A DNA stretch of 64,000 nt, from contig CAVQKH010000022.1 of NCBI GenBank assembly GCA_963712995.1, positions 248,001 to 312,000 on the forward strand, read 5' to 3'. The position numbers and the translations under genes are program-made. Positions 18,280-27,523 of the stretch are shown here, piece by piece. The notes beneath the pieces were generated by a model. That model was not told the origin of the DNA. It saw only the letters and a program-made list of their open reading frames with translations, and made no database searches. Positions within the stretch are counted from its first letter, which is position 1, and every line of letters starts with the position of its first letter. This DNA comes from GCA-003244245 sp963712995. Its GTDB lineage: Bacteria > Actinomycetota > Actinomycetes > Mycobacteriales > Pseudonocardiaceae.

Positions 18280-18350
18280 ACCCAGATCAGATGAACCCAG
18301 ATCAGATGAACCCAGATCAGATGAACACGGTTCGGATGAACACGGCTCGG
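18276..18350 (+). repeat. Five tandem 15-bp units at the start of purQ
   Basis: Units at 18276, 18291, 18306, 18321 and 18336. The second and third are identical (atgaacccagatcag), the first differs only in its GTG, and the last two diverge after atgaac. Each carries a potential start codon in frame with purQ. Copy-number change by slippage would alter only the N-terminus. Confidence 0.9.
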
Positions 18351-19025
18351 ATCGGCGTCATCACCTTTCCCGGCACGCTCGATGATGTCGATGCCGCCCG
18401 TGCTGTGCGTTACGCCGGGGCGGTACCGGTGCCGCTGTGGCATGCCGATGACGACCTGCACGGGGTGGACGCGGTGGTGGTGCCCGGCGGGTTCTCCTAC
18501 GGTGACTACCTGCGCGCCGGCGCGATCGCGGCCCACCAACCGGTGTTGCGCGCGGTCATCGACGCTGCCGGCCGTGGCGTCCCGGTGTTGGGCATCTGCA
18601 ACGGTTTCCAGATCCTGTGCGAGGCTGGGCTGTTGCCTGGCGCGCTGGTGCGCAACGCGGGGCTGCACTTCGTCTGCCGCGATCAGCGACTGCGGGTGGA
18701 GCGCACCGCGACGGCCTGGACTACTCGCTACGGAGTTGGGGCCGAGATCGTCGTGCCACTGAAGTCCATGGAGGGTCGCTACGTGGCCGACGCGTCCACG
18801 CTGGCCGAGCTGGAAGGCGATGGCCGGGTGGTGTTGCGCTACCTGGGGATCAATCCGAACGGCGCGGCCAACGACATCGCCGGGATCGCCTCGGCCGATG
18901 GCCGGGTGGTTGGTCTGATGCCGCACCCCGAGCACGCAATCGACCCGCTCACCGGCCCGTCGACTGACGGGCTGGACCTGTTCCGGTCCGCTGTTGATGC
19001 CGTGCTGGGCTCGGTGCGCTCTTAA
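18276..19025 (+). CDS. purQ: FGAM synthase glutaminase subunit PurQ, with an unusual repeated N-terminus
   Basis: Class I glutamine amidotransferase that supplies ammonia to PurL. The nucleophile cysteine is in GICNGFQ, with the oxyanion-hole PGGFSYGDYLR and the His-Glu pair in PHPEHA. The family normally starts at the equivalent of TARIGVITFPG; here 20 or so residues precede it, made of five pentapeptides (MNPDQ three times, then MNTVR, MNTAR). Each unit begins with Met, so several alternative starts exist. The GTG at 18276 overlaps the purS stop. Confidence 0.95.
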   Translation: MNPDQMNPDQMNPDQMNTVRMNTARIGVITFPGTLDDVDAARAVRYAGAVPVPLWHADDDLHGVDAVVVPGGFSYGDYLRAGAIAAHQPVLRAVIDAAGRGVPVLGICNGFQILCEAGLLPGALVRNAGLHFVCRDQRLRVERTATAWTTRYGVGAEIVVPLKSMEGRYVADASTLAELEGDGRVVLRYLGINPNGAANDIAGIASADGRVVGLMPHPEHAIDPLTGPSTDGLDLFRSAVDAVLGSVRS

Positions 19026-19612
19026 AGGCCTTGCTCGGGGACGCTGGGGCCCTCTCCGCGGCCTGCCCAACCCGGTAACAGTTCGGCGACCGCGAGGTCG
19101 ATGGCGAACGGCTCGCTGACGGATAGTCGTGGGCTCGTGCCGGTCATCTGGTAGGAGCCACCGTGTCCGATGCTGTACGTGCTGACCAGGGGCGGCCCCA
19201 GCTCGATCCGCCAGTAGTGCGGGATCCCGTAGCTCGCGTACAGGGCAGGCTTGGTCGCGCGGTCCTCCAGGTGGCTGCCCGGCGACTCGATCTCGATGGC
19301 CACCAGCACCTCCGACGGTGCGAACCAGTGCCGTCCCGGCTGGTTGCTGCGCATCACCAGGACGTCGGGGATGCGGGTCAGCTGGCGCCCGAAGCGGATC
19401 TCCACGGCCTGCGTGACGGCGAGTGGCTCCGGCGCGCTCCCTTCCAGGCGGACCAGCAGGCGGGCGGCGACGGCCTGATGCAGGCTCGACGGCGAGGGTG
19501 ACACGGTCAGCGCTCCATCTGTGAGCTCGTACCGGTGGTGGCTCTCCGGGAACGCGTCGAGGTCATCGACGCTCCAGCCGCCGGCCGGGATCATCAGCAC
19601 CGGTTCGGTCAT
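19022..19612 (-). CDS. Uma2-family (DUF820) putative endonuclease
   Basis: 196 residues of the PD-(D/E)xK-like Uma2 family: HHRYELTDGALTVSPSPS at the start, RIPDVLVMR with the active Asp, and VAIEIESPGSHLEDRATKP with the E-x-E and Lys residues. These proteins are common in actinobacteria and cyanobacteria and have no settled role. It is placed on the opposite strand between purQ and purL, overlapping the purQ stop by 4 bp, so it splits the purine operon. Confidence 0.88.
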   Translation of the reverse strand: MTEPVLMIPAGGWSVDDLDAFPESHHRYELTDGALTVSPSPSSLHQAVAARLLVRLEGSAPEPLAVTQAVEIRFGRQLTRIPDVLVMRSNQPGRHWFAPSEVLVAIEIESPGSHLEDRATKPALYASYGIPHYWRIELGPPLVSTYSIGHGGSYQMTGTSPRLSVSEPFAIDLAVAELLPGWAGRGEGPSVPEQGL

Positions 19613-19664
19613 TGTGGCCTCCTCCGCACTGGGTGGAGTCTAGAGCGCCGCATACCCTCGACGG

Positions 19665-21941
19665 GTGCGCGACCCTGAGCAGCCCTACCGCGAACTGGGC
19701 CTGGCCGATGACGAGTACGCCCGGATCCTGGAGATCCTCGGGCGCCGGCCTACCGCCGCCGAGCTGGCGATGTACTCGGTGATGTGGAGCGAGCACTGCT
19801 CCTACAAATCCTCCAAAGTGCACCTGCGCTACTTCGGGGAAACCACCACCGAGGCGATGCGGGAGCGGATGCTCGCCGGGATCGGCGAGAACGCCGGCGT
19901 CGTGGAAGTAGGCGACGGCTGGGCGGTCACCTTCAAGATCGAATCTCACAACCATCCGTCCTATGTGGAGCCTTACCAGGGGGCGGCGACCGGCGTCGGC
20001 GGGATCGTGCGCGACATCATGGCCATGGGCGCCCGGCCGATCGCGATCGCGGACTCGCTGCGTTTCGGGCCCGCCGCCGCGCCCGACACCGCCCGGGTCC
20101 TGCCGGGAGTGGTCGCGGGGATCGGTGGCTACGGGAATTGCCTGGGGCTGCCCAACATCGGGGGCGAGCTGGCGTTCGACCCGTCCTATGCGGGCAACCC
20201 TCTGGTCAACGCGCTGTGCGTGGGCGTGCTGCGGGTGAGTGATCTGCACCTGGCGCACGCCAGCGGAGCCGGCAACAAGATTGTTCTGTTCGGCGCGCGT
20301 ACCGGACTGGACGGCATCGGCGGGGTCTCGGTGCTGGCCAGCGAGAGCTTCAGCGCCGATTCCGGGGATCAAGGCGCTGGGCGAAAGAAGCTGCCCAGCG
20401 TCCAGGTGGGAGACCCGTTCGCGGAGAAGGTGCTGATCGAATGCTGCCTGGAGCTCTTCGATGCCGGCCTGGTGGCCGGCATCCAGGATCTCGGCGGAGC
20501 CGGGCTGTCCTGCGCGACCAGCGAGCTGGCCAGCGCCGGCGACGGCGGCATGCGGGTGGATCTCGGTGCGGTGCCGCTGCGGGCCTCGGGCATGACACCG
20601 GCCGAGATCCTGTGCAGCGAGTCCCAGGAGCGGATGTGCGCCGTGGTGCGTCCCCCCGATGTGGACGCTTTCCTGGCGGTCTGCGCCAAGTGGGAGGTCA
20701 CCGCCACGGTGATCGGTGAGGTCACCGACGGTGACCGGTTGGTGATCTTGCATGACGGTGCGACCGTGGTGGACGTACCACCGCGTACCGTCGCGCACCA
20801 GGGCCCGGTCTATCACCGCCCGGTGCAGCGGCCGTCCACTCAGGACTCCCTGCAGGTGTCCACTCCGGACGGATTGACCCGGCCCTCCACTGCGGATGAG
20901 CTGCGGGCCACGGTGCTGCGGATGGTGGCCAGCCCCGGGTTGTGCTCGCGGGCCTGGGTCACCGACCAGTACGACCGCTATGTCCGGGGCGGCACCGTGC
21001 TCGCCCAACCCAGCGATGCGGGCATGGTGCGCATCGACGAGACCACTCAGCGCGGGGTGGCGCTCGCCACCGACTGCAACGCCCGCTACTGCGCGCTGGA
21101 TCCCTACCTGGGCACCCAGCTGGCGTTGGCTGAGGCCTACCGCAATGTCGCGGTCACCGGCGCCACCCCCCTGGCTGTGACGAACTGCCTCAATTTCGGC
21201 GCGCCCACCGACCCCGGCGTGATGTGGCAGTTCGAGCAGGCCGTCCGCGGGCTGGCTGACGGTTGCGCTGCCCTGGGTATCCCGGTCACCGGCGGGAACG
21301 TGAGCTTCTACAACCAGACCGGGGACACCGCCGTGCTGCCCACCCCGGTGATCGGGGTGCTCGGCGTGATCGACGACGTGCGCCGGCGGATCCCCACCGG
21401 TCTGGGCGAGGTCGGTGATCAGGTGTGGCTACTCGGCGACACCCGGGAAGAGCTCGGCGGCAGCGAGTGGGCCCACGAGGTGCACGGACACCTCGGTGGC
21501 CGCCCGCCTGCGGTGGACCTGGCCCGCGAGCAGGCGATTGCCGGGTTGCTCGCCGCCGCGTCCCGTGACGGCCTGGCCAGCGCCGCCCACGACCTGTCCG
21601 ACGGCGGCCTGGCCCAAGCCCTGGTGGAAGCCTGCCTGCTCAGCGGGCACGGCGCCCAGATCACCCTCCCCGCACACCTGGACCCCTTCATCGCGCTGTT
21701 CTCGGAGTCCGCAGCCCGCGTTCTCCTCGGCGTGTCGCGCGCCCATGCCTCGCGTGTCGCCCACCTGTGCTCGGCCCACGGCGTCCCGGTGACCCGCCTG
21801 GGCGAAGTCCACCCCACCCCCACCCTGCACATCCCCCCCCTAACCCCCCTCCCCCTAACCGACCTGCGTACCACCTGGGAGCGCACCCTCCCCGCCCTGT
21901 TCGACACCCCTTCCCCGCGTTCTGGGGACAGACTGCACTAA
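19665..21941 (+). CDS. purL: Phosphoribosylformylglycinamidine synthase subunit PurL
   Basis: Synthetase subunit of FGAM synthase, 758 residues, normal for the small PurL used with PurS and PurQ. Visible signatures: MWSEHCSYKSSK, KIESHNHPSYVEPYQGAATG, GGAGLSCATSE and GGNVSFYNQ. GTG start. The last eight codons and the stop are formed by the left arm of a 27-bp palindrome (see 21916-21979), giving an unusual SPRSGDRLH ending after a Pro/Thr/Leu-rich stretch. Confidence 0.97.
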   Translation: MRDPEQPYRELGLADDEYARILEILGRRPTAAELAMYSVMWSEHCSYKSSKVHLRYFGETTTEAMRERMLAGIGENAGVVEVGDGWAVTFKIESHNHPSYVEPYQGAATGVGGIVRDIMAMGARPIAIADSLRFGPAAAPDTARVLPGVVAGIGGYGNCLGLPNIGGELAFDPSYAGNPLVNALCVGVLRVSDLHLAHASGAGNKIVLFGARTGLDGIGGVSVLASESFSADSGDQGAGRKKLPSVQVGDPFAEKVLIECCLELFDAGLVAGIQDLGGAGLSCATSELASAGDGGMRVDLGAVPLRASGMTPAEILCSESQERMCAVVRPPDVDAFLAVCAKWEVTATVIGEVTDGDRLVILHDGATVVDVPPRTVAHQGPVYHRPVQRPSTQDSLQVSTPDGLTRPSTADELRATVLRMVASPGLCSRAWVTDQYDRYVRGGTVLAQPSDAGMVRIDETTQRGVALATDCNARYCALDPYLGTQLALAEAYRNVAVTGATPLAVTNCLNFGAPTDPGVMWQFEQAVRGLADGCAALGIPVTGGNVSFYNQTGDTAVLPTPVIGVLGVIDDVRRRIPTGLGEVGDQVWLLGDTREELGGSEWAHEVHGHLGGRPPAVDLAREQAIAGLLAAASRDGLASAAHDLSDGGLAQALVEACLLSGHGAQITLPAHLDPFIALFSESAARVLLGVSRAHASRVAHLCSAHGVPVTRLGEVHPTPTLHIPPLTPLPLTDLRTTWERTLPALFDTPSPRSGDRLH

Positions 21942-21979
21942 TCAGCCCGTGAATTAGTGCAGTCTGTCCCCAGAACGCG
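21916..21979. repeat. 27-bp perfect palindrome at the purL 3' end (copy 1)
   Basis: Left arm 21916-21942 (begins cgcgttctggggacagac), ten-base loop, right arm 21953-21979, fully complementary. The purL stop codon lies within the left arm. A near-identical element is found at 33584-33645. It probably acts as a terminator, but sequence conservation between the copies suggests a mobile or dispersed repeat. Confidence 0.9.
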
Positions 21980-21994
21980 ACAAAGGAGAGACGG

Positions 21995-22903
21995 ATGCCC
22001 GGTGAGGTGGGGGCGTGGTTGGACGGGGAGGGGCCGGAGCCGGCGCGCGAGGAGCTGGCGGGAGCGGTACGGGTCAGCCTTCGGGCACTGGCACGGCTCG
22101 CGCCCGGCGCCGCCGTGGAGGTACGGGTACCGCCGTTCGCCGCGGTGCAGTGTGGAGCGGGCCCTCGCCACACCAGAGGCACTCCGCCCAACGTGGTGGA
22201 AACCGACCCCCGAACCTGGCTGGAACTAGCCACCTCCCGACTCACCTGGACCGACGCGATCACGGACGGTCGGGTGCGGGCGTCGGGCCCCCGAGCCGAC
22301 CTCTCCGCTTGGCTGCCCGTGGGCCAACGGCATGATGGGGAGGTGACGGTGGAGTGGTTTGACGCGGCGATGGGTGAGTTCGATCGGCGGGTCAGGAGTG
22401 TGGCGAGTGATCAATGGCAGCACCCGACGCCGTGCGCCGCATGGGATGTGCGAGCGCTGGTGAATCACGTGGTCACCGAGCAGCTGTGGGCGCCGTTGCT
22501 GCTCAACGGTGCCACCATCGACGATGTCGGAGACCGCTTCGAAGGCGATCAGCTCGGTGCTGACCCAGTGGCGGCGTGGGCGAGCGCCGCGGCCGAGGCG
22601 CGGGAGGCGTTCGGGGCTCCGGGCGCGCTGCGGCGATCAGTGGAGTTGTCCTACGGGAGCCGACCCGCGCAGGGCTACTGCCAAGAGATGACCTTGGACC
22701 TGACCGTGCATGCGTGGGACCTCGCCCGGGCCATCGGGGCTGATGAGCGGCTTGAGGAGGCGCTGCTCCGCGACGTGCTGATGTTCGTCGAGCCCCAGGT
22801 CGAGCAGCTGGCCGGTACCGGACTGTTTGCGCCACCGGTCGTGGTGAACGCCGACGCCGACACCCAGACCCGGCTGCTGGCGCTGCTCGGACGCCGGGTG
22901 TAG
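21995..22903 (+). CDS. Sterol-carrier-like domain joined to a TIGR03086 (mycothiol-dependent isomerase-like) domain
   Basis: 302 residues. Residues about 1-110 match the bacterial SCP_3 domain (EVRVPPFAAVQC, RHTRGTPPNVVETDPRTWL). From about residue 117 the sequence is a TIGR03086/DinB-like metal-binding protein (HPTPCAAWDVRALVNHVV with the metal His, then DLTVHAWDLARAIG). These are normally two adjacent genes. A good internal start (GGGGAG, then GTG at 22349) marks the second domain, so both a fusion and a separate second product could be made. It lies between purL and purF, as in relatives. Confidence 0.85.
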   Translation: MPGEVGAWLDGEGPEPAREELAGAVRVSLRALARLAPGAAVEVRVPPFAAVQCGAGPRHTRGTPPNVVETDPRTWLELATSRLTWTDAITDGRVRASGPRADLSAWLPVGQRHDGEVTVEWFDAAMGEFDRRVRSVASDQWQHPTPCAAWDVRALVNHVVTEQLWAPLLLNGATIDDVGDRFEGDQLGADPVAAWASAAAEAREAFGAPGALRRSVELSYGSRPAQGYCQEMTLDLTVHAWDLARAIGADERLEEALLRDVLMFVEPQVEQLAGTGLFAPPVVVNADADTQTRLLALLGRRV

Positions 22904-22988
22904 CGCAGTCCCGCAATCCATCCCCGTAGACTGGACGGTGTCGACCCAGATCTCCCACAACCGCTCGACACTTTCCCGTGGAGTCGCA

Positions 22989-24527
22989 GTGGGCATTGAA
23001 CAGCCCCGACATGACCCCGATCATGAAGACGACTATGCCGGGCCCCGCGAAGAGTGCGGTGTCTTCGGGGTGTGGGCCCCCGGCGAGGATGTCGCCAAGC
23101 TGGCCTACTTCGGTCTGTACGCCCTGCAGCACCGGGGCCAGGAGGCCGCGGGCATCGCGGTGTCCGACGGTTCGCAGGTGCTGGTGTTCAAAGACCTCGG
23201 ACTGGTCAGCCAGGTGTTCGACGAGCAGGTGCTCTCGAGCCTGTCCGGGCACATCGCGGTCGGGCACTGCCGTTACTCCACTACCGGTGCGAGTACCTGG
23301 GAGAACGCCCAGCCCACTTTCTGCACCACGGCCACCGGGTCCGGCCTGGCGCTGGGGCACAACGGCAACCTGGTCAACACCGCCGAGCTGCGGGTCCAGG
23401 CTCGCAAGCTCCGCGCGCCCACCCGCAACGGCGCCACCACCGACTCCGATCTGATCGCCGGGTTGCTCGCCGCCACCGCGGCGGACATCGGCATCGAGCG
23501 TGCCGCCCCGCTCCTGCTGCCCCAGCTGCGGGGGGCGTTCTCCCTGGTCTTCTGCGACGAGGGCACGCTGTATGCCGCGCGAGATCCGCACGGTGTCCGG
23601 CCGCTGGTGCTGGGCCGGTTGGAGTGCGGCTGGGTGGTGGCCAGCGAGACCGCGGCGCTGGACATCGTCGGGGCCAGTTTCGTGCGAGAGGTCGAGCCGG
23701 GTGAGCTGCTGGCCATCGACGCCAGCGGGTTGCGCAGCTCCCGCTTCGCCAGTCCCGATCCCAAGGGCTGTGTGTTCGAGTACGTCTACCTGGCCCGCCC
23801 GGACACCACGATCGCCGGACGCGGGGTGCACTCCACCCGGGTGGAGATCGGCCGCCGTTTGGCGCTCGAGCACCCTGCCGAGGCTGATCTGGTCATCCCG
23901 GTGCCCGAGTCGGGCACCCCGGCCGCGATCGGTTACGCGCAGGGCTCGGGAATTCCCTACGGCAAGGGGTTGGTGAAGAACGCCTACGTCGGGCGCACCT
24001 TCATCCAACCCTCCCAGACGATCCGCCAGCTGGGCATCCGGCTCAAGCTCAACCCGCTGCGTGACGTGATCCGCGGCAAGCGCCTGGTGGTGGTGGACGA
24101 CTCCATCGTTCGCGGCAACACCCAGCGCGCCCTGTTCCGGATGCTGCGCGAGGCGGGCGCGATCGAGGTGCACGTCCGGATAGCCAGCCCGCCGGTGCGC
24201 TGGCCGTGCTTCTACGGCATCGACTTCGCCTCCCGCGCCGAGCTGATCGCCAACAGCGCCGACATCGACGGGATACGGCGCTCCATCGGAGCCGACAGTC
24301 TGGGCTACGTCAGCTTGGAGGGCCTCATCGCAGCCTCGGAGCAGCCGGCTTCCCGGCTGTGCATGGCATGCTTCGACGGTCACTATCCGATCCCGTTGCC
24401 CTCGTCCGGATCCATCGGCAAGTATCTGCTGGAGGATCTCGACGTGGTGGAGCGGGGAGTTGCGGGGGACACGGAGCCGGTGTTGCCGGTGGGGGCAGGC
24501 GTCGAGGATGTTCTGCGCCGGCCCTGA
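22989..24527 (+). CDS. purF: Amidophosphoribosyltransferase
   Basis: First enzyme of purine synthesis (PRPP plus glutamine to phosphoribosylamine). 512 residues from the GTG at 22989; another GTG at 22938 is possible. A short propeptide ends at EE before the catalytic Cys of CGVFGVWAPGED, which must be exposed by self-cleavage. Further marks: LALGHNGNL, the PRPP loop VVVDDSIVRGNT, and cysteines in CFYGIDFA and CMACFDGHYP for the iron-sulfur cluster seen in this family. Confidence 0.96.
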   Translation: MGIEQPRHDPDHEDDYAGPREECGVFGVWAPGEDVAKLAYFGLYALQHRGQEAAGIAVSDGSQVLVFKDLGLVSQVFDEQVLSSLSGHIAVGHCRYSTTGASTWENAQPTFCTTATGSGLALGHNGNLVNTAELRVQARKLRAPTRNGATTDSDLIAGLLAATAADIGIERAAPLLLPQLRGAFSLVFCDEGTLYAARDPHGVRPLVLGRLECGWVVASETAALDIVGASFVREVEPGELLAIDASGLRSSRFASPDPKGCVFEYVYLARPDTTIAGRGVHSTRVEIGRRLALEHPAEADLVIPVPESGTPAAIGYAQGSGIPYGKGLVKNAYVGRTFIQPSQTIRQLGIRLKLNPLRDVIRGKRLVVVDDSIVRGNTQRALFRMLREAGAIEVHVRIASPPVRWPCFYGIDFASRAELIANSADIDGIRRSIGADSLGYVSLEGLIAASEQPASRLCMACFDGHYPIPLPSSGSIGKYLLEDLDVVERGVAGDTEPVLPVGAGVEDVLRRP

Positions 24528-24632
24528 GCACGCAACCTGGACCGGGCCCGACTCCGACCAGGTAACGTGGTTGTTACAAGCTCGCGGGGGCATCTTTCGC
24601 GTCACTGTCACCTGTGTCCTGGAGCGCCTGCC

Positions 24633-25730
<1,098 letters not shown>

Positions 25731-25750
25731 CCCGGTGGATGGTGGGCGTG

Positions 25751-25945
25751 TCAGCGGCGGTACTCGTCGTACTCGTCGGCGTAGGTGTCCTCGCCGCGAT
25801 CCCGGTCACCGAAGCTGTCGCTGTGGCTCTCACCGTTGCCGCCCGAGAGCTCTCGCTGAAGAGCTTCGAGGTCGGTGACAGGAGAGCTGTACTTGAGCTC
25901 GCGCGCCACCTTCGTCTGCTTGGCCTTGGCCCGGCCGCGCCCCAT
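25751..25945 (-). CDS. DUF3073 protein
   Basis: 64 residues: a basic start (MGRGRAKAKQTKVARELKY), the core SSPVTDLEALQREL, and an acidic tail rich in Asp, Glu and Tyr. DUF3073 is almost always found just after purM in actinobacteria, as here (convergent, 20-bp gap). Function unknown. Confidence 0.92.
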   Translation of the reverse strand: MGRGRAKAKQTKVARELKYSSPVTDLEALQRELSGGNGESHSDSFGDRDRGEDTYADEYDEYRR

Positions 25946-26078
25946 GGCTCGACCCCCTCGCACGCAGGGACGGGGCCAGCCGGGGGATCGGCGGCCTCGT
26001 TCGCTCGACAACATCCGTTGGTACCACCGTACAGGGTTCCGTGAAGTGGGTGCGACGTGGCAGGTGGCCCTTGGCGTG

Positions 26079-27440
26079 TCATCGGCGATCGGTGCTGGCG
26101 ACGGCCTTGGCCAGCCGGGAGAGGTCCCGCGCGTCGCGGCTCGGCCGGGCCGCGAGTGCGATGGCCAGTGGTTGCAGTCGCTTGCGGGCGCGGACCGAGT
26201 TGAGCTTGTCTACGGCGGCGATCGCGTTGTGCGCCAGGGGGAGACCGCTCGGCTCCCCGGCCCGGACGTGGACGGTGGCCAGCACGATGCCGGACATGGC
26301 GTGGCCACGCTGGTTGATGCCCTCCCACCGACGCACCGACGCCGCGGCGAGCGGCTCCGCGACATCCAGCTGTCCCCGGCGCAGCGCCAGCAGTGCGGCC
26401 GGGCGGTCCAGGTCGCCGTAGGTGTCGGCACGGGTGGCCGACCACAACTCCCGCGCTTGGGCCATCTCGACCTCGGCGGCGTCGAGTCGACCGAGGTCGG
26501 CCAGGGCAGTCGCGGCTTCCTCCCGCGCACCCGCCTCCACGGCCGCCTTCCCGATCACCCCGACCACCACCGCGCGCGGCTCGTCGGCGGGGATGTCCCA
26601 GGACTTAACCCGCCCGAGCTGGAGCAGCTTGAGTCCGTCATCGGGGTGGCCGAATTCCCTGATGGCCAGTCCGGCGTGGATCAGGGCTTCGGCCTGCAAG
26701 TAGGCGTCCCCGGCCTCGGTGGCTAGGTCCAGCGCGGTTCTGAAGTGGTGCACCGCCCGGTTATGGCGCCAATAGTCGAACCCGGCCCACGCGGCCTCCA
26801 GGTGCAGCTCAGCCACCGCCACCTTCAGCGCGCGCGTGATCGGCTCGGGACCCGACACGCTCAGCAGCGGCTCGGCCCACGCGGCGGCGGCGCTGAGCAC
26901 CTCCGGGGCGGTTCCGGCGTTGCTCGCCGCGCCGAGCCGCCAGGTCAGGTTGCGCACCTGCGTGACGTGTATTCCCTCGATCCGGTCGGGCAGCGGCACC
27001 GGATCGGGCTCGGGCAGCTCCAGTAGCTCACCCAGCTTGTGCACCGGCCGACCCACGACGGATACCCCGGCGGTGGCCAGCAGCGCCCGACGGTACATCT
27101 GTTCGTCCACCTCCTTTCGCGTGTCGGCGTCCTCGTCGTCTTTGCCAGGGTAGGCGCCATCACCGTCCTCAGCGTGGCCCGCGAGGCGCAGGTACGCCGG
27201 TGGGATGCCCAGTCCCGCACAGATGCGCTCCAACACCGTCACGTCCCGCACCTGGCGGCCCTGCACGATGTCCGACACCTCGGACTGGCACTGCCCGGTA
27301 CGCCGGGCGATCTCCCGCTGACCGACCCCGTCCTGCTGCAACAGCCGATACACGGCGCTGACATCGCGAGCAGCCAGGGCGGTCCGCACCTCAGGACGCT
27401 CATACCACCGTGCCGCGTCCATGTCGCTCACCACGATCAT
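26079..27440 (-). CDS. Helix-turn-helix regulator with TPR-like C-terminus
   Basis: 453 residues from the ATG at 27440 (AGAAGGAAGG upstream). The XRE domain at about 28-75 (GVGQREIARRTGQCQSEVSDIVQGR) is followed by a linker and a long helical TPR-like region. This type is common next to small peptide and methyltransferase loci in actinomycetes. It lies 84 bp downstream of the graspetide maturase on the same strand, so it may be in the same transcript and control locus A. Broken copies of the same type flank loci B and C. Confidence 0.85.
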   Translation of the reverse strand: MIVVSDMDAARWYERPEVRTALAARDVSAVYRLLQQDGVGQREIARRTGQCQSEVSDIVQGRQVRDVTVLERICAGLGIPPAYLRLAGHAEDGDGAYPGKDDEDADTRKEVDEQMYRRALLATAGVSVVGRPVHKLGELLELPEPDPVPLPDRIEGIHVTQVRNLTWRLGAASNAGTAPEVLSAAAAWAEPLLSVSGPEPITRALKVAVAELHLEAAWAGFDYWRHNRAVHHFRTALDLATEAGDAYLQAEALIHAGLAIREFGHPDDGLKLLQLGRVKSWDIPADEPRAVVVGVIGKAAVEAGAREEAATALADLGRLDAAEVEMAQARELWSATRADTYGDLDRPAALLALRRGQLDVAEPLAAASVRRWEGINQRGHAMSGIVLATVHVRAGEPSGLPLAHNAIAAVDKLNSVRARKRLQPLAIALAARPSRDARDLSRLAKAVASTDRR

Positions 27441-27523
27441 CGCCTTCCTTCTGGGGACACCACCGTCGGGAGCACCGTAACGGCCACCATTGACGCAGTG
27501 ATCACCGTACAGGCAGCTCACAG

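Noticed and set aside
18276..18350. purQ repeats as an iteron or origin
   Set aside because: Fully coding, in frame and only five units, with no AT-rich region nearby.
22503..24611. 702-codon minus-strand frame opposite purF
   Set aside because: Mirror of the purF codon pattern with no conserved motifs.
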